Shown here: piece after piece, positions 1-6,472 of the stretch
Layout of the letters: every line of letters starts with the position of its first letter
Numbering within the stretch: the first letter of the stretch is position 1
Assembly (NCBI GenBank): GCA_003522805.1
Contig: DPIB01000178.1
Span: 1 to 6,496 of the forward strand
DNA length: 6,496 bases
From: Fervidobacterium sp.
GTDB taxonomy: Bacteria; Thermotogota; Thermotogae; Thermotogales; Fervidobacteriaceae
Direction: 5' to 3'
Program-made: the position numbers and the translations under genes
Notes under the pieces: generated by a model
The model's input: the letters and a program-made list of their open reading frames with translations, nothing else
Databases searched by the model: none
Told to the model about the DNA's origin: nothing

Positions 1-23
1 TAGGTGGCGGGATGGTTTAATTA

Positions 24-983
24 TCAGTTGTCTAGTATTGCTTGATATATCAAAAATCCAAATAATGCCAAAAACACAGCTGAAATCCCTAGTACAAGTT
101 CCTTTTTGTATGTATACCTACTCGTATCAACGATGACTCTTGCTTCTTTACTCATTGTCTCTTTTCCGTCTGATAACAAAAGACAGACGGTATAAGCACC
201 GTCCTTTACTTCGCTTCCGCTCCACACTATTTCTGTCAGTCCTGGTTTTACGTATATGTTCTTCTCATACAATATTTTACCAGAAAAATCCTTAATTTGA
301 ATAGTTCCTGTTGCTTCTTTTGAAGAATATATCTTCAGTGTGGTTTCGTCGTCAGACCAGTCCCCATTCGGCGAAAATACATCGGGTACTACTTTTAGTT
401 CTATCCTAAATAATGATTCAACAAAATCTAACCATATCGGGTTTTCCTTCTTTGCCAATATGCTGACACTTTTTGTGATATCATTATAACCAGGCACAGA
501 AAAGATCAGATCGTAGTTCCCTTGAGGCACGATCAAAGGTTCACTATCGTTTTCTACTTTTCCCAGTAACATTCCGTTCTTGAGGTAAACGAATACAGGA
601 TACTTGTTCGAGAATATAGTGAGTTTACCTTGAAGTGTTGGCGTAAGATAAATGACTTTTGGCGATTTATCCACAAAAAAGACCGCCTGTTCATAACTTG
701 TATACCATTCAAAACTCTTTGCCCATGCGATATGTTGCCCTTCCTCACTGAATGTGACTGCCAGTTGTCCAAAGATATCTGTTTCACCTGCGTACCTTCC
801 ATCTATAAAAATGGGTACGCCTGGTTGACCAACATAAAAAAGTACCGAATAATCGGGTAAATTACTAGGAGGCATGTTTCCAATGCTGATGATCAACTGA
901 AAACTGCCTTCAGCAAATACCGGAACAGCGAGGAACACCAAGGTAAGAGTGAAAATCAGAAAGATGCACTTATTTTTATTCAT
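24..983 (-). CDS. Secreted, C-terminally membrane-anchored protein with PEGA-like and FlgD-type Ig-like domains
   Basis: This is a 319-residue envelope protein of unknown specific function. Residues 1-24 form a clear signal peptide: Asn/Lys start, a hydrophobic stretch ILIFTLTLVFLAV-like, and a probable cleavage site after VFA. Residues about 52-113 (VPIFIDGRYAGET) and 118-188 (IVPQGNYDLIFSVPGY) resemble PEGA-type beta-sandwich repeats, the second more convincingly. Residues about 195-286 form an Ig-like domain of the FlgD/CHU_C kind, recognisable by FSPNGDWSDDETTL, an IVWSG turn and DGAYTVCLLLSDG. Residues about 296-316 form a transmembrane helix followed by only a few residues. The expected topology is most of the protein outside the cytoplasmic membrane, tethered at the C-terminus. 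The start is well supported by AGGAGGTG nine bases upstream (GGAGG to ATG). It lies 111 bp after flhX, so it may have its own promoter, but I found no convincing one. A structural or carbohydrate-binding envelope role is inference only. Confidence 0.85.
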   Translation of the reverse strand: MNKNKCIFLIFTLTLVFLAVPVFAEGSFQLIISIGNMPPSNLPDYSVLFYVGQPGVPIFIDGRYAGETDIFGQLAVTFSEEGQHIAWAKSFEWYTSYEQAVFFVDKSPKVIYLTPTLQGKLTIFSNKYPVFVYLKNGMLLGKVENDSEPLIVPQGNYDLIFSVPGYNDITKSVSILAKKENPIWLDFVESLFRIELKVVPDVFSPNGDWSDDETTLKIYSSKEATGTIQIKDFSGKILYEKNIYVKPGLTEIVWSGSEVKDGAYTVCLLLSDGKETMSKEARVIVDTSRYTYKKELVLGISAVFLALFGFLIYQAILDN

Positions 984-990
984 TGTTTTA

Positions 991-998
991 CACCTCCT
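991..998 (-). promoter_or_regulatory. Strong ribosome binding site of the PEGA/Ig-like protein gene
   Basis: AGGAGGTG on the minus strand is a near-perfect anti-Shine-Dalgarno match, with nine bases between GGAGG and the ATG at 983. It fixes the start codon and suggests high translation. In the 111-bp gap to flhX I see no terminator hairpin followed by a T run and no good sigma-70 promoter, so whether this gene is read through from the upstream operon is open. Confidence 0.8.
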
Positions 999-1095
999 AA
1001 GGTCTTAAGAAATACGCATAAAATACTGCCTGTGATAAAAGATTCATACGAAATGACTTTTGTTTATCTTTGTTCACCCTTTATCTGTCCACTGT

Positions 1096-1398
1096 TTACT
1101 TGTCAGTCAGTCCAAGCTGTACAAACGCTAGAATCTCGGCAACTGCAATATATAATTTATTTGGAATCATATCAAGTATCTCTAGCTTGAACAATTCGTT
1201 AGCTAATTCTTGCGATTTAACGATTGGTACTCCGCTCTCTTTCGCTTTATCAATTATCCTTCTTGCCAATTCACATTTACCTTTTGCAATAACGAACGGG
1301 ACAAAGTCTCTTTCTGGGTCGTACCTGAGTGCAATCGCTATTTGTTTAGAGCATTCTTGACTATCTTCATCAATCTGAAAATTATACATAGGCTCCAT
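1096..1398 (-). CDS. flhX: Stand-alone FlhB cytoplasmic-domain homologue (FlhX/YlqH type)
   Basis: The 100-residue protein aligns over nearly its whole length with the C-terminal cytoplasmic domain of FlhB/YscU, the export switch of flagellar and type III secretion systems. Matching blocks are IAIALRYD, PFVIAKGKCELARRI, AKESGVPIVKSQELANELF and the closing IPNKLYIAVAEILAFV. The four membrane helices of full FlhB are absent, so it should be a soluble cytoplasmic protein. The site of the self-cleaving N-P-T-H motif reads C-S-K-Q (residues 16-19), so autocleavage is not expected. In other bacteria such short copies (FlhX, YlqH) are known, and FlhX of Helicobacter can stand in for the FlhB C-terminal fragment. 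The start overlaps the upstream gene by 17 bases; GGAGG at 1408-1412, nine bases before the ATG, favours it over the second ATG at 1389. Function in hook-to-filament switching is inferred from family and from its FliK-like neighbour. Confidence 0.88.
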   Translation of the reverse strand: MEPMYNFQIDEDSQECSKQIAIALRYDPERDFVPFVIAKGKCELARRIIDKAKESGVPIVKSQELANELFKLEILDMIPNKLYIAVAEILAFVQLGLTDK

Positions 1399-2041
1399 CG
1401 ATAAACCCCTCCAATTTGAAAGATACCACGGAAAAGTATTTCCTCAGCTTCTTTTCAAGTTCCTCAGCATTTTCAGGCATCCTCGAGAAATACACTGTAA
1501 TCTCATTGCCACTTATTCTCCCAGTTATGGTATCATCTCCTATAAATATTCGAAACGCACCCTTCTCTCTATTCAAAAAAGCGATTCCTTCTTTCGTCTT
1601 TTTTAGACCGTATTTTCCGGACAGTAGGTTTATGTAGTTTTCAAATTCATTGTTTTCACCATTAGGCTCGTCTACCAAATACTTCTGAAACCTCTGCAAG
1701 AACGTATTGTTGATCTCCACTCTCTTTGATAACTCTTCGACAAAGAGCGCGATGTTTATCACAATTTTATCTTTCTGCATCTTGCTTGAACCACTGTACA
1801 ATGTTTCATCAACCAGTCTTTCACCGATCTCAACAAACTTGACATTTGGTAAATAATCGAAATCACCCGGCTTTTTCGCCAAGACCTTCGCTTGATAATC
1901 ACCCTGTCCGAAATCTTTAATCTCTATCTTTGTTCCTTCTTTCGGTGCTTTTTTATCACTCTTTATTATTACTTCACCGTCTTTTGTCTTTACTTTCACA
2001 TACCTTCCATAAGATTCGAGGACTAGACCAAACAGTTTCAT
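1382..2041 (-). CDS. FliK-like (YlqG-type) protein paired with flhX
   Basis: The 219-residue protein has no signal peptide or membrane helix. Residues 1-55 look like a small beta-barrel (MKLFGLVLES, YVKVKTKDGEVIIKS, GTKIEIKDF). The middle, about 60-160, is charged and partly helical. The end, about 160-212, runs beta hairpin, helix, strand (GAFRIFIGDD, GRISGNEITVYFS, AEELEKKLRKYF, SFKLEG), which resembles the C-terminal FliK/hook-length-control fold that touches the FlhB C-terminal domain. Similarity is too weak for a sure family call. Context supports it: the next gene is a solo FlhB C-terminal domain, and in Bacillus ylqG, a FliK-like gene, similarly precedes ylqH. ATG at 2041 lies 13 bases after the mfd stop, with AAGGTG five bases upstream. 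It probably acts with FlhX at the flagellar export gate; this is inference. It may instead be a lineage-specific protein of unrelated function. Confidence 0.72.
   Translation of the reverse strand: MKLFGLVLESYGRYVKVKTKDGEVIIKSDKKAPKEGTKIEIKDFGQGDYQAKVLAKKPGDFDYLPNVKFVEIGERLVDETLYSGSSKMQKDKIVINIALFVEELSKRVEINNTFLQRFQKYLVDEPNGENNEFENYINLLSGKYGLKKTKEGIAFLNREKGAFRIFIGDDTITGRISGNEITVYFSRMPENAEELEKKLRKYFSVVSFKLEGFIDGAYV
1408..1412 (-). promoter_or_regulatory. Ribosome binding site of flhX inside the FliK-like gene
   Basis: GGAGG followed by GG lies within the last codons of the upstream gene, nine bases before ATG at 1398. It decides between two in-frame ATGs: the second, at 1389, would be 18 bases away. 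The overlap means the two proteins are probably translated in coupled fashion. Confidence 0.7.
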
Positions 2042-2054
2042 GTCTGCACCTTCC

Positions 2055-4859
2055 TTAAATCTTAGATAAATTTCTGATCAACTCGTCGATATTCAAAAAG
2101 AACAGATAACTATTTTCCTTCTCATTATACAGGTATTTCTCAGAAAGTTTTTCGAAATAGCCTTCTTTGAACTCCACTACGAGTCCCAAATCACTTATAG
2201 TTGCTCTTTTGACCATATGCTTCCACAAGAATATCCTCAGTGTAGCATTGTTAAGCAAATTTGTAACACTCTCTGGTAGTTTTCCAAACCTATCTTCCAG
2301 TTCGCCACCGATATCTTCTAATTCTTCATAACTCGTTGCAGAGGCAATTCTTCTGTAGAATCTCATACGTTCGAAAGGATCATATATGTAGAATTCTGGT
2401 ATGACGATACTTCCAACAATCCCTTCTACCTCTGTGTCCACCTTGTTTAGCATTAATCCCTTACTTTCCATTACCGTTTCGTTGAGCATTTCAAGATAAT
2501 AATTCAGCCCTACGTCGTTGATGAATCCATGTTGTTCAACTCCAAAGATCGTTCCAACACCGCGAATTTCCATATCACGCATGGCAATCTTCATACCACT
2601 TCCTGGTCCTACGTACGATTTTATTGCATACAGTCGTTCTACAACCTTTTCGTTTGCGTGCTTTGGATAGAAAAAGTAAGCGAAGGAGACCCTATCACTC
2701 CTACCAACACGTCCACGAAGTTGATAGAGTTGTGAGAGACCGTAGTGATGTGCATCGTCCACGATTATGGTGTTTGCATTTGGAACGTCCACTCCATTCT
2801 CGACGATCGTAGTGCAAAGAAGCACGTCCGCCCTTCCACGGAAAAAACTATCGATTGCTTTCTTGAGTTCACTTTTATTTTGTTGACCATGACCCACCAC
2901 TATGGATACATCGGGAACTAATTCACTCAGGTTGTCATAGACATCGTATATCGTATTAACTCTATTGTGAACATAAATTACTTGCCCACCTCTGTTGACT
3001 TCTCTGAGAATTGCTAATCGTATTATTCTTTCGTCTATAGGACCTATGTGGACCTGAATTTCCTTTCTTCCAAATGGTGGAGTCTTTATCTCCGAAAGAT
3101 CCTTCAAGGTCGATATTGCCATATGCAGTGTGCGTGGTATCGGTGTTGCACTCATGGATAGTACATTTACGTTAACCCTAAACTTTTTAAGCAATTCCTT
3201 TTGCTCGACACCGAATTTCTGTTCTTCATCTATTACAACCAGCCCTAGATCCGCGAAAGAGGTATTCTGCAATACACTATGCGTCCCTATTAGCACATCT
3301 ATCTTACCAGTTTTCAATTCTTTCTGTATCGTCTCACGTTCTTTTTTCGTCGTGAATCTATTTAACAACGCTACCCGTATACCAAATGGTGTAAATCTCT
3401 CCACAATATTGTCATAGTGTTGCTTTGCCAAGACCGTCGTAGGAGCAAGTAACACAGCTTGTTTACCGGATACAACAGTTCTAAAAATTGCTCTAATCGC
3501 AACTTCTGTCTTTCCATATCCTGCATCACCAACCAACAATCTGTCCATCGGTTTGTCACTTGCAAGGTCTTCAAGCACTTCTTCGATTGCTTGTATCTGA
3601 TCAGATGTTTCTACGTATGGAAATGTCTTGGAAAACTGTTCCTCAAGTTCTGAATCACCAACTAAAGGTATACCTTGAATGTTACTCCGAACGTGTTGAA
3701 TCATCAACAAATCTCTAACGAGTTCTTGTATATTCTTCTTAACTCTAGAAACTTTTCTTGACCACGTTGCCTTCTTTAAAGAATCAAGCTTTACACCCGC
3801 ACTATCGCCAACATATTTGTCTATTAGATCTATTCGTTCGATCGGCACGTAAAGAACAGAATCCGAAAAGCCAAGTACGATGAACTCGCGTTCTTTACCA
3901 TTGACTTCAACCTTTTTCAGTTCATTGAATCTAGCAACACCATACCTTTTGTGAACAACGATATCTCCTGGCTGCAATTCATCTTCTGAAATAAGCGGAG
4001 TAGAGGAGATGTATTCTTCTTCATGCTTGCGTAGAATTTTCTGCTTTTCCGGTAATTCTATCTCCTCAGCTATATTGAGTAATAAATCCTGGTCTATGAT
4101 CCCGAAGGTTTTGTACTCCCATTTCTTCTCTTCTGATTGAAAAGACTGCCTGATCTCGCGCTCAAAGAGTGTGAAGTGTTCCACCACAGACTTTCTATCG
4201 GCAATGTACAACCTTACATTATAGTCAAGAAAAGTGCCGTTCACATACTTTCCGGTGAGTTGTTCCTCTCCAGGTTCTAGATAATCATCACCCTTGTACT
4301 TGTATATGAATTCTCGAACAGGTAGCAACAGTGCGTCTTCTAGTTTTTCTGTGCTTCTCTGAGTTTTCAGATCAAATCTTCTTATTTCTTCTACAAGATT
4401 CCCGTACAGTTCCAGTCGCACAGGTACATTGTCTGGTCCAACGTAGTCTATAATCTCGCCTCTTATCGAAAACGTTCCACCTTCTCTAACGTTGAAAGTC
4501 CTTTCATATCCGAGTTTTGAAAAAAGTTCTTCAGGGTCTCCCAGTATATCACCAACTTTGATTTCAAATGTATATTTTTTGAGCACATTTGGAGGCATTA
4601 CGTAGTGCAGCAAGGACCTGAGAGGTGCAACTGCCTTCAACTTGTTTTGCAATGCTAAATAGAGTGCGTAGATTCTGCGAGATCTGACATACCAGGATGG
4701 CTTTAGATTCTCATTAGGTAGTACATCGTAATCCGGTATATAATAGTAACCCTCTATATTCGCCTCTTTCTCACTGGGAACAATGATTATCTCATTGAAC
4801 TTCTCACACCCAGTAAGTTCTCCATCGTGTATAAACACAGAAAGTTCCACCTTCTTCAA
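2055..4859 (-). CDS. mfd: Transcription-repair coupling factor Mfd (compact form)
   Basis: Mfd is a DNA translocase that pushes RNA polymerase off DNA lesions and recruits UvrA. At 934 residues it is well below the roughly 1,150 of E. coli Mfd. In order: a shortened UvrB-like start (residues 1-100, YYYIPDYDVLP, RSRRIYALYLAL); a UvrA-binding-like D2 module (about 100-183, GTFSIRGEIIDY, LKTQRS); a reduced linker (184-294); a CarD-like RNA-polymerase-binding domain (about 295-345, PGDIVVHKRYGVARF, LYVPIERIDLI); helicase lobe 1 with Walker A GDAGYGKT (444-451), DEEQ (544-547) and SATPIPRTL (570-578); lobe 2 with TTIVENGVDVPNANTIIV and QLRGRVGR (713-720); the RecG-type translocation motif (about 755-795, IAMRDMEIRGVGTIFGVEQHG); and a C-terminal domain (about 812-934). 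All motor motifs are intact. The first codon is TTG, overlapping the tmcAL stop by four bases, without a visible Shine-Dalgarno site; GTG at 4838 (codon 8) is an alternative start. Confidence 0.97.
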   Translation of the reverse strand: MKKVELSVFIHDGELTGCEKFNEIIIVPSEKEANIEGYYYIPDYDVLPNENLKPSWYVRSRRIYALYLALQNKLKAVAPLRSLLHYVMPPNVLKKYTFEIKVGDILGDPEELFSKLGYERTFNVREGGTFSIRGEIIDYVGPDNVPVRLELYGNLVEEIRRFDLKTQRSTEKLEDALLLPVREFIYKYKGDDYLEPGEEQLTGKYVNGTFLDYNVRLYIADRKSVVEHFTLFEREIRQSFQSEEKKWEYKTFGIIDQDLLLNIAEEIELPEKQKILRKHEEEYISSTPLISEDELQPGDIVVHKRYGVARFNELKKVEVNGKEREFIVLGFSDSVLYVPIERIDLIDKYVGDSAGVKLDSLKKATWSRKVSRVKKNIQELVRDLLMIQHVRSNIQGIPLVGDSELEEQFSKTFPYVETSDQIQAIEEVLEDLASDKPMDRLLVGDAGYGKTEVAIRAIFRTVVSGKQAVLLAPTTVLAKQHYDNIVERFTPFGIRVALLNRFTTKKERETIQKELKTGKIDVLIGTHSVLQNTSFADLGLVVIDEEQKFGVEQKELLKKFRVNVNVLSMSATPIPRTLHMAISTLKDLSEIKTPPFGRKEIQVHIGPIDERIIRLAILREVNRGGQVIYVHNRVNTIYDVYDNLSELVPDVSIVVGHGQQNKSELKKAIDSFFRGRADVLLCTTIVENGVDVPNANTIIVDDAHHYGLSQLYQLRGRVGRSDRVSFAYFFYPKHANEKVVERLYAIKSYVGPGSGMKIAMRDMEIRGVGTIFGVEQHGFINDVGLNYYLEMLNETVMESKGLMLNKVDTEVEGIVGSIVIPEFYIYDPFERMRFYRRIASATSYEELEDIGGELEDRFGKLPESVTNLLNNATLRIFLWKHMVKRATISDLGLVVEFKEGYFEKLSEKYLYNEKENSYLFFLNIDELIRNLSKI

Positions 4860-6178
4860 GCTGACGGGAAGCTTGTTCTGACTGGCTGGCGAAAATCCAT
4901 GCCTGCAGCTGCCTCTTTTTTGTTTGGATACATCAGTGTGTACAAATCACTTGCAAGTATATCTCTCTCGAATTGCCATATGTACAGTTCAGGCTCTACT
5001 TCAAAATGTCCCTTGCCTTCCGATATCTTCTTCTGAGTTTCATCGAGTACATTTTTGTACAGCGAAGCAGTCGATATCATAGGTATCGTAGCACTCTTCT
5101 TCATGATCCTCAACAATTCCCTTCCTTTTTCAGTGAAACCAAGTATCCTGAGATATTGTGGCCCTCTTTCGTCGCTTAATTCCACTTCTTTTTTACGCAT
5201 TTCAAAGAGCACGTGTAATATCGCTCTTCTTATTCTTGAGTATGTGAATCTTTTCGTCTTTATTCTGTCAACAAAATCTTGAAAATCTCCCGTAGCTCTT
5301 GCCGATTCTACAAATCTTAAATCCAGCCCTTCGTTAAAACTATAGATATTCTCAAAATCTTCCCTTTTCATTTTCCTAAACATCGCTAAGACAAATTCCA
5401 TGTTATTCCAAAATACAGGTCCTCGGCCTTTTTCAAATTCGCTTTCCATTACCTTCAAAGTCCATTCGGGAACTGCATTGCTTATCTTAGAAAACTCGCC
5501 ATGAGAGATGGCTTTTCTAATTGCACTTGCAGATGAAAATTGACCTCTATAAGTCTCATCACTATAATCTGCGCCTACTCTCTGGATAGCATGAGGTTTT
5601 ATTTTACTATCATATTTTAGCAATGCTCTCACATATTCTATTCCAAGTATATCGTTCGGTTTCGAGAGTTTTTCCATTCCATCATCTATAACTTCCATCA
5701 GTGCGTATTTTCTCGCATTTGGATATGAGTATCCTTTCTTCAACTGCCTTTTGAACGATTGTTCGAATTCTGGAGATTGATAAGTCAACAAATGTGCAAT
5801 CTTTGAAATAAACTCTAAATCCCCACTCTCACTTCCAAAAACGATATCTGTCACAACCCCTGTCCGTTCTAATATGCCAATCGAACCTAAAGCAAAGCCA
5901 CCTGCATCTTGAATGGCATAAACAGTTGGAAGTTCGAGTACGATATCAATCCCGTATCTGAGTGCGATCTCTGTCCGTGCAAATTTATTGATTATCGCCG
6001 GTTCACCGCGCTGACAGAAATTGCCACTCATTACTGCTATAACATAGTCAGGGTTCACTAATTCAATCGATTGATGGATATGATTCAAGTGACCGAAATG
6101 GAGAGGATTGTACTCTACTACAATACCAAGAACCTTTATATGCTCTTTCATGCTATTCTCATCACTTGTCTTATTCAT
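4856..6178 (-). CDS. tmcAL: tRNA(Met) cytidine acetate ligase TmcAL
   Basis: TmcAL activates acetate with ATP and transfers it to the wobble cytidine (C34) of elongator tRNA-Met, giving N4-acetylcytidine, a cytoplasmic reaction. The 440 residues fit the family (previously DUF795/YlbM). Visible signatures are the nucleotidyltransferase entry VLGIVVEYNPLHFGH (residues 16-30, with HFGH instead of the usual HNGH), VMSGNFCQRGEPAIINKFAR (49-68), DIVLELPT (78-85), FGSESG (114-119), KPNDILGIEYV (173-183), SSASAIRK (215-222) and YLRILGFT (342-349). ATG at 6178 is the first possible start after an in-frame TAA at 6185-6187, but it has no good ribosome binding site. ATG at 6151 (residue 10, MKEHIKVLG) would match the usual length before the VLGI block better; its upstream site is also weak. 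The gene leads a tight operon and overlaps mfd by four bases. The functional link with mfd is probably only shared transcription. Confidence 0.95.
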   Translation of the reverse strand: MNKTSDENSMKEHIKVLGIVVEYNPLHFGHLNHIHQSIELVNPDYVIAVMSGNFCQRGEPAIINKFARTEIALRYGIDIVLELPTVYAIQDAGGFALGSIGILERTGVVTDIVFGSESGDLEFISKIAHLLTYQSPEFEQSFKRQLKKGYSYPNARKYALMEVIDDGMEKLSKPNDILGIEYVRALLKYDSKIKPHAIQRVGADYSDETYRGQFSSASAIRKAISHGEFSKISNAVPEWTLKVMESEFEKGRGPVFWNNMEFVLAMFRKMKREDFENIYSFNEGLDLRFVESARATGDFQDFVDRIKTKRFTYSRIRRAILHVLFEMRKKEVELSDERGPQYLRILGFTEKGRELLRIMKKSATIPMISTASLYKNVLDETQKKISEGKGHFEVEPELYIWQFERDILASDLYTLMYPNKKEAAAGMDFRQPVRTSFPSA

Positions 6179-6184
6179 GACAAA

Positions 6185-6214
6185 TTAGCCATGGACACTC
6201 GTGAGTTCAATCAT
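6185..6214 (-). other. Possible nine-codon upstream frame before tmcAL
   Basis: ATG at 6214 opens MIELTSVHG and stops at TAA (6185-6187), six bases before the tmcAL ATG and in the same frame. The strong AAAGGAGG at 6230-6237 is 15 bases from this ATG, too far for efficient use. It could couple translation into tmcAL, which lacks its own good site, or be chance. Confidence 0.2.
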
Positions 6215-6217
6215 GTG

Positions 6218-6237
6218 AGGAGTGGCTTGCCTCCTTT
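6218..6237 (-). promoter_or_regulatory. Shine-Dalgarno site AAAGGAGG with small sequestering hairpin
   Basis: AAAGGAGG (6230-6237) is an excellent Shine-Dalgarno sequence but no ATG, GTG or TTG follows at five to ten bases. AGGAG (6231-6235) can pair with CTCCT (6218-6222) across an eight-base loop, which would hide the site. The stem is only five pairs. A translational control role for tmcAL is possible but unproven. Confidence 0.3.
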
Positions 6238-6271
6238 CCTAAGATGAATATCCATCAGCTAGACTTTCACA

Positions 6272-6300
6272 AGTTTACGATTTTAGTCATAGGTAGTTAA
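6272..6300 (-). promoter_or_regulatory. Weak sigma-70-like promoter candidate for the tmcAL operon
   Basis: TTAACT (6295-6300) and TAAACT (6272-6277) are separated by 17 bases on the minus strand; each matches four of six consensus positions. It would place a transcription start about 85 bases before tmcAL. Such matches are common by chance in AT-rich DNA. Confidence 0.22.
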
Positions 6301-6422
6301 CACATCCACTTTTCACCTGGTAAAATTCTACGAATCTTTGGTCCTTCTATTTTTAATCCTTCATCAATATAATGGGCAAGGATACTCCAACTTCCAAGCG
6401 GTAGCTTAAGTTGGAGAAGAAT
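6297..6422 (-). pseudogene. Short ATT-initiated frame, possible transposase remnant
   Basis: No canonical start exists, but ATT at 6420-6422 sits seven bases after the GGAGG of a near-perfect Shine-Dalgarno site and opens 41 codons to TAA at 6297-6299. The frame is open back to a TAA eight codons earlier. The peptide contains LGSWSILAHYIDEG and GPKIRRIL, reminiscent of the helix-turn-helix seen near the start of IS630-type transposases (WSl..LA.yl...I....vRriL). I judge this from memory and it is a weak match. No DDE catalytic region follows, so if the resemblance is real this is a broken fragment. Alternatives are a real small protein using a rare ATT start, as infC does, or non-coding structured RNA, given the strong hairpin inside it. 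Confidence 0.28.
6385..6416 (-). repeat. Strong inverted repeat / RNA hairpin
   Basis: CTCCAACTT (6385-6393) and AAGTTGGAG (6408-6416) are perfect nine-base inverted repeats. Inside, AAGC (6396-6399) pairs with GCTT (6404-6407) around a four-base loop, leaving one two-base bulge. The result is 13 base pairs with a tetraloop. No T run follows on either strand, so it is not an intrinsic terminator. In a transcript from the right it would begin 12 bases after the Shine-Dalgarno core, where it could influence translation or act as a structured leader. Confidence 0.65.
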
Positions 6423-6428
6423 TGTCCT

Positions 6429-6437
6429 ACCTCCTTT
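6429..6437 (-). promoter_or_regulatory. Near-consensus Shine-Dalgarno site without a canonical start
   Basis: AAAGGAGGT on the minus strand is nearly the full complement of the 16S rRNA 3' end. The only codon at ideal spacing is ATT (6420-6422). Its strength argues that something is, or once was, translated here. Confidence 0.5.
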
Positions 6438-6472
6438 CTGTTCGTTTTAAACTCTTAAAATAAACAAACGTG

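Noticed and set aside
554..860. An 82-codon minus-strand frame and a 76-codon plus-strand frame inside the PEGA/Ig-like gene.
   Set aside because: Both are out-of-frame shadows of a gene with a clear signal peptide, domain pattern and ribosome binding site.
984..1095. A promoter or terminator between flhX and the envelope protein gene.
   Set aside because: The best -35/-10 pairing (TTATCA, 18 bases, TATTTC) is poor and no hairpin with a T run is present.
1070..1637. Plus-strand frames opposite flhX and the FliK-like gene.
   Set aside because: They are antisense to genes with clear starts and family signatures; Ser/Phe-rich compositions are typical of reverse-complement shadow frames.
2529..3653. 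Several plus-strand frames of 60-95 codons within mfd.
   Set aside because: They lie antisense to strongly conserved Mfd domains, have no ribosome binding site or recognisable protein features, and are best read as shadows.
6385..6416. The leader hairpin as an intrinsic terminator.
   Set aside because: There is no T-rich tract after the stem on either strand.
6209..6440. The two AAAGGAGG contexts (6429-6437 and 6230-6237) look like diverged copies, 16 of 21 bases identical.
   Set aside because: Nine of the matches are the Shine-Dalgarno-type run itself; outside it only 7 of 12 agree, which is too little to claim a duplication.
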